Shown here piece after piece: positions 48,801-60,800 of a DNA stretch of 64,000 nt. Location of the stretch: assembly GCF_030867095.1 (NCBI RefSeq), contig NC_081828.1:210310978-210374977 (forward strand). The letters are read 5' to 3'. Below the pieces are notes generated by a model. It was given only the letters and a program-made list of their open reading frames with translations, was not told the DNA's origin and ran no database searches. Each line of letters starts with the position of its first letter. Position 1 is the first letter of the stretch. A program made the position numbers and the translations under genes. This stretch comes from Alligator mississippiensis. Taxonomy: Eukaryota > Chordata > Crocodylia > Alligatoridae.

Positions 48801-51800
48801 CCAGTGCCTTATCTAGATCACCTTGCCTGGGAACCTGTAAGACATGGCTACCAAAATATTGCAATGGCCAAGTTGGAGTATGCCTTTGAATTCTAATATC
48901 TTGTGGAGTTTACACACTGCTTTCCAGTGTAAAAATGCCATTTGAAAACTCAGAGCCAGTTTTGTGCCACTGTGCTGCCAGGGATTGCAAATAGCCAAAC
49001 TGATGCTGGTTGTTGATCTCCTGCCATAGACCTCACCATATCCAGTGATCATTTCCTTGGAGAATCACTGTAGCCTGGAGCAGCAGAAGAAGATGGCTGA
49101 GCACATGAAGGACATCCTACAAGACATGCTGCTGATGGCACCAGTAGATGGAAACATATCTAATTTCCCCTCGCCAGAGGTGAGTAGACTCACACGAGTG
49201 CCTCTTTGCCCTGCGATCTCCCTCTGTCTACGTTCCTCGCAGGCCCCTGTAATATTGTTTTCCTTGGTAAGAAGAGTCTGTGAGACATCTCATTTCGAGG
49301 CAAGATCCGTGGAGTTTAGGGACTTCCTTGTCTATTTACTGAGGCCCAATGATGTCTTCAGTCCTCTTAGCAAGTGGTTTCTTCCTAGCTGACTTCTTCC
49401 TCAAAGTCAGCTGAGTCTTTACTGGTCTATTTTCCAGGTGCTTACACTACAATTGATTAATATGACCTTTAAAGGTCCAGCATCTTCAGAGTGTTTGAGC
49501 TGCCCTCATTAGTTATACTGCACATGCAGAGAAGCTTGGCTGCTTGAGAAGAGTGGCTAGGAGTTTCCTCTATGCACTTGAACTGGCCACTGCTTGATGA
49601 TGCAGGAGATGACTGGCATTTTCTAGTACTGAGAAAAGAAAGCTTTGCTTGGCCTGGTGCCCCTTTTGATGCTCGGGAGCTCTGCTCTGCACCGAGACCT
49701 GTGTTTAGAGAGGAGAGAGAGCTGCAGCGCCAGCCATGCTCAGGGTCGGCCTGGCCTAGGGACAAATGGGACAGTGGCTCAGGGCAAGGCAGTCGAACTG
49801 GACTGGCTGCATTTCTAGAAGTGATTAATGATCCAGGGCTTCTAATTAGTCATCACCAGGGATCCTGGTTTTCCCTGTTAAAAAATGGCAAAATCTCTGA
49901 TAAAAAAAATCACACATTTTCTGATTAAAAATGCCAAATCCATGATTAAAATGAAAGGCCACTATAGCTATATATAGATATATATATAGAGAGAGAGGTA
50001 TCAGTCAAACACAATATTTTCTTGATATATTTACAGTTTTAAAGCAGTTTGGAAGCCTTCCAGAGCCTCAATCACTACAAGAAAATAAATTCTAAATACC
50101 TATAAATGTTGGGGTTTGATTTTGGGGTTTTTTATCATGGAAAATCAGAGCTCCCCCTGCCCTCTTAGCTCACAAAATGAAGGTCCAGGCCCTGCACTCC
50201 CCACCCACAACCCACCCGCTCTGCTGGTGCCCCTCACTCCCTCACCCCATCCCGCCTCTCTACAGCTTCCCCAGCCCCTCACCCCCCACCCACAGCCCCT
50301 GCCCCCAGCCCTGCCAGGGCTATGGGGTTAGGGACCAAGGTCCGCAGCCCCCTGCCCCCTGCAGCAGCTTCTGCCCCCAGCAAGCGGGACCTGGCGTGGC
50401 AGGGCAGAGCGGGACCAGGTGGGGAAGCTCCTTGCTGCTGCAAGCTCTGCACTGCCCTGGTGAAGTGTCCCCTGTGTGCCCTGCAACCGTGAGAAGCACA
50501 GCCAGGTGCCACCACCCATGCTGCTGCCGGGTGGGCAGGGGATGCTTTGCCAGGGCAGCACGGAGCTTGCAGCAGCAAGGAGCTTCCCCGCCTGGCCCCG
50601 ATCTGCCCCGCAGCGCTGGGTCCCACTCACTGGGCTATGGAGGCCCTGGGAGAGGGCAGCGGTGAGCTTGAGCCCTGCAGCTTGCACCTGCCCCTGCCCC
50701 ATGCACATATTTGGGGAGCATGAGTTGCCCTGCTCCCCCCATGGGAAAACCTGGTCATCACAGTTACAGTAAAGCGAGAGAGGGAGCAGCAAAAACGTAT
50801 TTTGCCCAAGACGGCAAAATAGCTAGAGATAACCCTGGTTATGCTACATTGATTTCATTCTGCCCCCGGAGGCAGGGAGAAAATCAGGACAAGTGACAGC
50901 AAAATGTCATGCTATTGACTCCCCTCCCACTGAGCAGGGGCTTGAGATCCCTTGTACTTGGGGGAGTTACAAGAGAACATGGCTCTTATAGGGGCTGTGT
51001 TGCCAAAGGAGGCCAAGGAGGATGGGAGCTGGGTGCAAATGACCTCTGCGTGGATAGCCTTTGCCTCTGGCATGTGCCCCTGCATCTCAAAGCAGCCCAT
51101 GAGACTGGTAACCTGAATCCCAGCCCCTCCTGTGTGTGATGGGGGAGGCAGGGACCTACCACCCAACTGAACAGTGAAGAGAGAGCTCAGTGAATAAGAA
51201 ACTCTTGGGCCCTTGGTTGGCTGCTCTCCGGGTTGCTAAAAACAGGTGCATGCATATGCCCTGTTCCCTTCCACAGGTAAGAAGACACTAAAGGCTACAC
51301 AGATGTGTGCCAGCTGAAAATCTGGCCCATTTACATGGTATTGAAACCTCATTCTGAAACAGCAACTTGTGCAGGAGAAGATAAAGTAGCAAAAGTAACG
51401 TTAGATTAAACACATATTTTAATGTCTTTTTTAGCTATTATTATTATTACCCCGAGTTCCCCTGGGCCAGAAGGCAATGCAAATGTACAGTAATGCAAAT
51501 GCCCAATACTTCGGTTCATTGACTGAAACAAAAAAAAAATGTTTCAGGTTGCTCTAAAACAAAATTGACCTGGTTTTCTCAGCAAAATTACAGGGATGAA
51601 GGAGAGGCAGGGGGGAAGAAGGGGAGAAGTTCAATTCTAGTTGACCAAAATGTTGGTTTTCGTTGTGGGGTTCTTTTACTCCTTTGAAACCAAGCATAAA
51701 AACATTTCTGCTTTTGAAAGATGTAAACATGAAATGGTTTGATTTTGGTCATACTCTTCCCCTCCCTGAATTGTTGACCTAAGCTATTTGCTGAATTCCA

Positions 51801-54800
51801 GCTGTATCTGAATAAAGCTGCATGTTTTCAGCAAATAAATTATTCTCCAAAACTCTGCTCAGGTCTAGCCGTGGGAGTTAGTAGATAGGATGAGAATGAT
51901 GGACACATAAGAGATGAAGAGGAGAGGGGAAAGCAGACAAACATATCTAAAACTTCTTCAATATATGGTTTCTGCTTTTCTCTAATGATTTTTTGTTAAT
52001 TTGCTGATTTAGAAGTGTCATCCTTAGGTTTATGCAGTGCCCAGCACAATTAGACTCTGCACTTGACTGGACCACAGCACTAGTGTACTATGATTATCAC
52101 TATTACCATCATTACTATTATCATGAATATATAATTATAACAATAACCATGTTGCTTTACTGAGACCTTTGCAGTGCTGCGGAGGGTTTCCATAAAGCGT
52201 GGACTGTGCCAGGACACAACACGCCCCAGAGCCATCTCGGATGTTAGCAGGTAGAGGTTACTGAGCTGGAAAAGCAGGCCTTTGAGAGGTCCCATACCAT
52301 GCTGGCTCTGTCTTTGTGCAGGATCATGAAAACCAGCTGATTGCTTTTCCAAATGCTGTAACTCTCTGTAGCCCTATAACATGATTTTAGAACAAGACAT
52401 AAAACAGGGAGGAATGCCTGCCTCCCCACCCCACCCACCCCTCAAAGACATTTTTCCCATTTTTTTTTCCATTTTCCCTTCCTGAGCTGCCATCTGGCTG
52501 CTTGCATTAGGCGGCGAGCCAGAACCTCAGCTGATATAAAACTGTACAAAGTCACTGGAGTGCTGATTGACATCAGAGGAAGAATTGGCCCATCCCATTG
52601 TAAAAGAAGCAAAAATGCTGGGATAAAACGAATTCTCCTCTGTTATTTTCTCTTGTCCTTTTCCTGCCAGTCTAGCATGTGCACTCAGGAGTCCTGTGTA
52701 AGGGCTGCACTGATGACTGTTATAGAAAAATAGTTTAGAGCCGTTATATAAAAGGTCTCTTTGGTTTTGCACTTCCTAGTCAAGCTGGCAAGAGGAAAAT
52801 CCCAGGGGGCATGATTTTTCTTTATTAGAAAAGGGTGGAGTCCATCACTGGAAAGCAGTTAGACAGTCATGGAAAAACAGCAGAAGCAGCAGCATTAGAA
52901 AGTGTGTTCACTCTGGTGTTTTAGCCTGTGTGAAGGGGGTACACGGTTTAGACTCACACCTAATAACTTACACTGCCGCCCAAGACCTGTGGCTCATTTC
53001 TTGGGTCCTAGCCTTGCAGATCTTTACTGACACTATCCCTGTGCTGCCAAGCAATCCAAATGACTGCTTCTGGCCATGCCATTTACCTCATCTGGGGGTC
53101 GGGGCCAGCCCCTCTGTCCCGTTCGTGCTCGGGCTCTGCAGGGACTGAACAGGGCAGCCTGCCGGCACTGTGCCACCCGCGTACCGCTCAGCCCCAGCCA
53201 ACATCCCCAGGCTGGGCTGAAGGCCAAATGACAGTGATAGTCTTGAGGGGCTGGACCAGCTGATATCACAGGCCATACAACCTGGTTATGGGAAAAGGGG
53301 ATGGGCTTTTCCTTTGCAGCCTCTCTTTACTCCACCATCATGGACCCCAGTGGGTGGAGGACTTGTGCTGTGTAAATGGTGTGTCGGTTCCTACATCCAG
53401 CGTATTTATTTGCACTGGAGAAAACTTTCCTTTTCCCTGCAGACATTGTTCCTCTGAGGTTTCCATGGTGAAGCACTCTAGCTTTTTCAAGCATTTCCTT
53501 TATTGCAGTGCAAATATCCTCTTGGGAGGAAAACATCGTTTTACCGGAGAGCAAAGTCTAGTCACTTCATAGCCTCTCTGAAAGGTGCCCTGTCTTTTGT
53601 TCCCTTCCATTGCCAAAAAACACTTCTGGAAATAATGAGACTAGAATGGCTCAATAACTCAGCAGTGACTCCTTCTAGCTAGAGAGCATGCAGAAAGCGG
53701 CATAGCTGGCTCGGAGCGCGGAGGTGAAACAAAGCACTCATTAAAGTCCTTGCTGCCTTTTGCGATGAATCAAATAAGTTCAATATTGAAGAGGCCTCAT
53801 AAATACTGCCTATCCTTGCCTTTCCCTGTTGGATCAAGTGGGGGGCTCCTGTTGCAGTGCTCGTGGAGGGAGGGATAGGCCTTTAGTGGGATAACCTCCT
53901 ACCTTGACTAACACCAGCTCCCCTCCCAGTGACTGCCCCGAGCCCCTACTGTCTAGATGGCAGCTTGTTCATAATACTTCTGCCCACTTCCTTCATGCTG
54001 GAAGACACGTGACTGCATCTTGCTTCCTCACACAACTGCACAGATGCCCCAGTCGTGCCATGGACCGTTTTGCAATTGCTGTTTCAGTTCCCATCTGAAT
54101 CCACAGCAGTTGAGAAGCCAGGCGAGTCAGGGTCGGGTCTGCAGAGAAGTCACTGTGGGGCACAGAAAGACAGGATGTTGGTGTGTCAGCTGGTCCGTGT
54201 GCATGCTTTTTCCCCTGGTGTGAATGAAAGTGAATCCATAGCACTTTAGCCCCCAAAGCTATTGCAGCATAGCTTCAGTAACTGCAGGATAAGAGCATGC
54301 TATCATGGAGCATCGGACACAGTGACTGCCCGCCCTCCTTTCACTTGCTGGTGTGCCCATCCCCTAAGGCTGGTTAAGCTAGTGGCAGAGCTACATGCAG
54401 TTCCCTGCCCTGTGATATCCAAGAGGTCAGCCTGGATGATCCCACTGGCCTGCGCGCAATGAGTGTGAAGCTGTTCTGCAATCACACATCAATCTTGCAG
54501 GTTGACTGGGTTGTCAGGCTGTTTGCTGCACGGGTAGACTGGCTTAGATCAATACGGTGTTGGGAAAAACGAGCAGGGAGGGAGTGAATGGCTCAGGGTA
54601 AGCTGCTTCTCAGCAAACAGCAGAAACCTGTTAGGGGACCATGTCAGGAGAGGAAAAGGCCTGAATACATGCGACAGCAAAAGATCCCCCGCAGATTTAA
54701 AAAGGAGCTGTCTCTGGTCCAGGAAGGTAGTTGTGTTGAAGAATCAGACTGAAATGCTGTTGCCTGATGGAGATAGTGCTGCTTGGGTTAACTTGGGGGC

Positions 54801-57800
54801 ATGGTAGCCCTCAGGTAAGATAGATGGATGTAGATTGTTTAAAAGCCCTTTTTTCCCTAAGGGTTTGTTCCAACTTCACAATAACCATTGCATTGATTTA
54901 AGGAGGATGATGGACAATGCCATTCTCCAGCCTGAGACCGAGTTAAAGAAGGGTAGAAGTGCAGAAGCCCATGCCAAGGGTGGAAAGGCCCGAGGTCCAG
55001 GACCTCAGCAGGGTGTACTCAATAAAAGGGGCCAGAGGTGCAACTCTCCCTACTACTGCGATGCTGCGTATCCCTGGCACCTATTCCAGTTTGCCTTCTA
55101 AGAGGCTGTAGGTTGGGTGATAAGATTTATTGGGCTGCATTTGACTTTAGGCCTCCCACAGGTAAAATGGGTGGGTTTTGTGGTCCGGTCATGGAATATT
55201 TATTTAGGCATTTCAGGAGCACTGAGGCTTTTAAATGCCTTAGGATAGGCATGTAAAGGATAGGATATGCACAAAGGATATGCTGTATGGAGGTGAGGAG
55301 ATGAGCTGATTCTCTGTCCCCTCAGATGTGAGCAATATTATTTAATACCACAGATGTGGTTAGGTGAGAAGTATTGAATACCACGTGGAGGCAAACCAAG
55401 AATGGCATAACAAGAGTTTATGTTTTAAAACCTCATTACAGGAGAAAAGCACTGCAAAATCAGGATAGCACCATCTCTGCTTTTTAACAGCCATGCTGAA
55501 TACCAGGTGCCGATGCTCAGTACAGATACCTCATGGAAATAAGATTCACAGCAACTTTTATAGAGCAAGGAAACTTATATACAACTGGAGCCTAAAGCAC
55601 TTTGTATGGCTAAGTTAGCAGTTGGTAGTTTATCTGGCTAAATTATAAAGTGAAGCTCACTCCTATGCAGCACACCACCTAAATGCCATGTAGGTTCTCA
55701 AAATGGAGCGTACATAGTGCACAAAGTGGCCTGCTGGCCACTTTGTGCACTATGAGGGGGAGGACATTGATATTTTGGCACAGTAGTCCCCAAAGGACCC
55801 ACAGTCTGACTTCCTGCACAATACATGAGGCAGACCAATACATAAGAGGACCATAAGGCCTCTTTCAGTGACTCCTGCATCAGGTCGATAACTGAGGCCG
55901 ACCCAAAGGTGCCTGGTCTTGCTATAAAAACTTCAAGAAATGGGGAAGGATTATTATTCCCTTTGTACAGACAGAGAGCTGAGGAATTACATGATTTGGG
56001 CAAACTGAAATCAGGCCTTCCCGCTTCGATACCATGATCTAGACATGTGACCGTCCTTCCTCTTTCTGGGAAATGAGGCTTGAAGTTCCTGCATCGAAGG
56101 AGCCACATGGTTAAAAGCCAGGGTTGCAGAGATGGAGAATGAATGAGGGAGAGAGGCAATAACCAGACAGTAACAACACCTAGCTTTACATATAGTAGAG
56201 GCAAGAAAGGCTGGTCCAGAGACTGCATGGGGGTAAGCCCTTGGACTAGGAGAGGGATGTTCTCCTCTGCATGAAATGCCAGCATGAACCACCCTCTGCT
56301 GAGGGCTCCAGTGGGGCTTGCAGTTGTCCATAGGCCTTGGGGCAGGGCTGAATTTCACCTGTAACATTTGTATTTTGTAAAGGACAGAGAGGATTAGCTC
56401 TGCAGAAGTGCAAGGGGTAAAGGGATCATAGAGAGACAAGGTGCATAGAGTGACAGCATTGAACTGGATCCCATAATGGATGCCAGGATTGAGGGCAAGG
56501 ATCAACATGCTGATTCCTTTTCACGTGCTAAGAAGCAGAGGCCTGGCAAGTGATGGGATCTGCCCAGCTGAGACTTGTGGAGCCCGCAGGGTTGCGTGAG
56601 ACTGGTGGCGATGAGATTAGTCTGCTCTATACATTCATCTGGGACTTCTGGTTCCTGTTCGATGTCGCCCAGTAACTGGTATCCTCCTGCCAGCAGCTAT
56701 TGTGCGGCTGCTGGGAAATTCTTCCAAAGTAAACAGATGCCTTGTGCTATCTTAAGAAAAATATGTGCGGCCCCTTCCTCAGCGTCTCGTGCCGAATGGC
56801 AGTTCAACCAGTTTCACAATGGGGCCAATGAAATCTCCTGCAACTTGACAGGATGTTGGGGTCAGGCTGGTCTCGGCGCAATTTGCTTTTGATCACAAAA
56901 AGAAAATCTCACGTTCATCCAGCCTTGCTTTATCACTTTACAAAGATCCCCCCGTTCACTACAGCCTTGTCGTTTAAGAAGAGCAGGAACACACAAGAGC
57001 GGGGACTCACCAAAGGAGGGATAGTGCCATACAAAACTGAAGTTATTGTATTGGCCATTGCTGGGACTCCACCTTGCCTGGGGGGAATAAGCAAACCACT
57101 GTGCCCCATGGATATGAGTGCACCCAGCATTGAGGGTGCTGAGCCACGCCAGTGGTAAAGCTCCCGCTGAATTCAATGGGAGTGGAGGAGTTCAAAAGTA
57201 TTCCTGCCTGTGGGCTGAATTGACTGATTGTAGCTGCAAAACTACCTCTGCCCACCAGTATCACCTCTGTCTTGCATCTGCCAGGTGATCTGTGCATGAG
57301 TTGCTCTTGGAGGAAGGGTCAAAATGGTGCTGTTGGCTGTTCCCTGGGTTAGCAATTTCCTGTGACTGCAGAGGACTGAATTCAATGTCCCCAGAGGCCC
57401 CTTCTAGGCTGTCGCTGTAGGGACAGCAATGCGATCGTCTCCAGTAGAGCCAGGTGCCACCTGGACATTGCTCACACTTAAGTCTGTGTCATTTGCCCAG
57501 TTTTACTAGCAGAAGCATGTTGCTGTTGAAAAGGAGTGGATGAGAGGTGGCGTTAGATATAATTTGTGTTTCTAGGGCCAACTCAGGTGGTGGAAACGGG
57601 CTTTGCCCCACTGGAACGTGCTGCCCTGCACCAGCTGAGGGATCCAGCACTAGGGCTGTGCGAAGCTTTGGTCGCTGATTCGATTCAGAGGACATTCAGT
57701 CCAATTCGGTTGCTGAATCTCCAAATCCAAATGGTATCAGGAGACCCATTAATCTCTCTGAATTGAATCAGAAGCCTCTGAATCGATTCAGAGAGATTCG

Positions 57801-60800
57801 ACGATTTGGTCATAGACACAGCTTTATATGTTTTTTCTATGTACTTCAAGGTGGATGGCCAAATCGCTGATTCTCTAAATCAGAATCGAATCTTCAGATT
57901 CAGATTCAGTTGAATCAAACCGGGACAGTGATCTGAATCAGTGAGTCGAATCACTGTTCCCCAAATTGGGCCGAATCCAAATCAAATACTGCCCGTTTCG
58001 CTCACCCCTATCCAGCACTTATTGGATTTAACCTGTTTAAAGGAGTCTGCCTCTCTTAGTGAATGCTCCCACTTATTGGTGCTTTTCAGTTGCCAGAGCA
58101 CTTCATAAGGCCGTGTCGATAAATGCCCCCACTCACCCACCCAGATGTGGAAGTAGAGGCACGGGGAGGTTAAGTGACTTGCCTAAGATCACACAGTGAG
58201 GCAGTAACAGGACTAGGAATAGCTCCCCTGTGCCCTATTCTCAGTCATGTTCTCCATCCACTCGGCTTTTTTGGCTTATTATGGCCTTTAATGAGCTTGG
58301 TAGTCAGGTCCGTCAAACTGAGAGAGATCATACCCCATGTTTCTGGGAATAAGCTAAGATGTTTGGACAGGAACGTGTTGAGATGGTTGGGTTCTGTGGA
58401 CAGGGTGGGACTTGGCTGTTGTTCTTGGAGGTCTCAGGGTAAGAACTAGGATAAAGATTTGTGGGACTGATAGCTGTTAGCTGGATTTCTAGGTAAAATA
58501 ACCACTGACTGATGAACTTGAGTAGCCCACATCCTGTAAGTTGCTAATCAGCTTTACCTTCACTTTCTTTACAAGTCAGACCAGCTTCTACTCTGACTTA
58601 AGGCCTCTTTCTGCAACACCTCTTTCTGTAGCAATTAAAGGGGAAGATCCTGGTGAAAGGGAAGAAGCTGAACAGGCTGGAGGACACTGCAGGGGCCAAT
58701 GGGAATAATAACCACGTGGAGGCTGAGTATGTCTCTGATGAGGACGAAGCAGCCGAGATTGAAGATGAAGTTGTGAAGAAAGAAATAGAGCAAACCGAGA
58801 AGGTAAGTGAAAGCAGGGCCTGGATCACTGAATGGGGGGAAGTCTCTGGGGATAAGAAGGGCCATAAGCTAGATCTTGGCTGTCCAGGTTTCAGAAGGCC
58901 TGAAAATCTCACATTGGCACTTTTTTGGCATAGTCCAGGTTGGAGAACCGTAAAAATGACCCATTTCTCCACTGGGATTAGAACAATGCTTGACAAGAAG
59001 AAAATTAAACAAATTTCTCTTGGTGGCACCAGATATTCAAGTGTTATAGCTTAGTGTAGGTCCACCAAAGTCCATCCTGGAGCATAGCATAACCTTTTCA
59101 GGCAGACAGTGCCAAATTAACAACCCTGGGGCTTACTTCAGAGCTCTGCCCTTAGGCAGATGCCTGTAGCTCTCAATGATGCACCAGGCACAGAACTTGG
59201 TCCTTTATCTTCGAACACTGATCATGTCCAGACAAGGCATTTGGGAAGATAGCCTGGGACCTGAGAGCCACCAGCTCAATGTCCTGCCCTGCCACTGAAT
59301 ACTCTTTGTGACCTTGAGCAAGTGGTTTAGTATCCTGCTATGGGATGCAGGGGGAAGTTTGCTAGTTGTAGCTTCCATCATTGAATTTGTAATCTGCAGC
59401 TCTTCTAACGCCAACTTGATGTTGGTATGGTGGCCACAATGAATGGTACCTTTTCTTTCCCCATAGTCCCAGCCAAGTCAGCTCTTTTGGTTTGCATGAC
59501 TGACAGTCATGTGGGGCAATTTCCTGATGACTGAAGACAAGGCCTGTGACCCCGAGGTACAAAGAAAATGCGCTAGTCACCAAGCTGCAGAAAGCCCAGG
59601 GCAGGGATTCTCCCCTGCACAATGAGACAGCTGCCATGACTTCAAAACAAGGGGACTGGGACAGCAAAGCAATTGCTATGTTAAACTTATGTAGAGTTCA
59701 CATGCACGCTTAGGGTTTGAGGGTTATTAGAGCTCCAGCCCTTCGGGGACAGAAGAGTGGGCAATAATAAGTAAATGGATGCACCAAGAATTGCACAGCC
59801 AGCCAGGGGCTTCCTTTCCTGGGAAGGGCTTTGCCTATGCCAAAGGTGTGACTATTGATCTGTCATTCGTGCTGTCCTAGAAGCAGCCAGGCCTGGGATA
59901 GGAGATAAAGCCTGGGCACAATAAGCGTTTTTGATGTTTAAATTTGTGGGAAACTAAATCTCCACTTCAAAAGATAAGTGAAGCTCCAGTGCCCTTCCCC
60001 AGTGACTCCAGCACATCTGTGGCTTGCAGCCGTGAGCAGGTGCATGGGAAAAAGTCCAACCCTCTTGCTTTCTTGTTTCCAGAGTGACAAGCTAACGCTG
60101 GCCAAGGAGCTGTCTGACACAGTCATCTACTGCAGGAGCGTTCACTTCACCGGATTTGAGGAGAGCCGCCAGTCCCAAGCTTTCTATGAGATGTCATCCT
60201 TCGTTGAAAGCAAAGGCTTGAGATTAGCACAGGAGTCAGGTGCGTCTGTCCTGCTTTGTCAACAGGCTTCTTGATTTCCCTTGTTACATGGGTTCATGCC
60301 CTGGGGAGCTTGGGTGTTGTGTCCACTTTCCATGGCCTTTGTCCAGGAAGGTGTCTTTTAAAGGGACAGCATCCTGAAAAATAGAACCCTTTCCTACATA
60401 GCTGGTAGTGTCTTAAATTATAAAAATGAGTTGACCGTGTCTCTTTAAAATGTAAGTGGTGGCTCCCCACTGTTCAGTGCTTTGTGCTGGATGACCTGAG
60501 AGCTCCCATGCAGCTTCCTAGATCTCCTGAACTTTTGTCATTCGTGAGTAGTATCTTGAGGGTATATTTTAGCCATAGCAACTTTTTATATGTGCACGTG
60601 TGTGCGTGTGCATATATGTGTGTGTGTGAGTAATATGCACACACCACTGACCCCTGCTGGGCAGATTTATTTCAGCTCTGTGCAATAGGTCTTTACTGGT
60701 ACAGCTGGGATTCATAGGCCCTACACCAGGGGTGGGCAATTATTTCAGGTGGGTGGCTGGTTATTAAGTTTTGGCAAGCCATCAAGGGCCGCATTACAGG

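Larger units (their letters stand above)
49851..50843. mobile_element. Probable DNA transposon with C-rich palindromic core
   Basis: The left end CATCACCAGGGATCCTGG and inverted right end CATAACCAGGGTTATCTC are similar. Next inside are AT-rich 'tctgataaaaaaaatcac' phrases on the left and 'gacggcaaaatagctagaga' on the right. The middle is C-rich and strongly palindromic. Boundaries and class are uncertain, and no clear target duplication was found. Confidence 0.5.
49180..58631 (+). other. PLCD1: PLCD1 intron 8
   Basis: 9.5 kb, GTGAGT to TTTCTGTAG. Contains a probable 1-kb transposon with a palindromic core (49851-50843), a 42-bp perfect hairpin (55713-55754), a TSD-defined hAT-like element (57651-58010) and a MIR-like SINE (58075-58215). 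The stretches between (about 50900-55700 and 55760-57640) show only short simple repeats. Confidence 0.85.

Noticed and set aside
50177..50792. Open frames of 154-162 codons on both strands
   Set aside because: They arise from the C-rich palindrome; both strands encode near-identical Pro/Gln/Gly-rich text.
55713..55754. MicroRNA precursor
   Set aside because: A 19-bp stem with a 4-base loop is too short and too perfect for a Drosha/Dicer substrate, and no extended lower stem is present.
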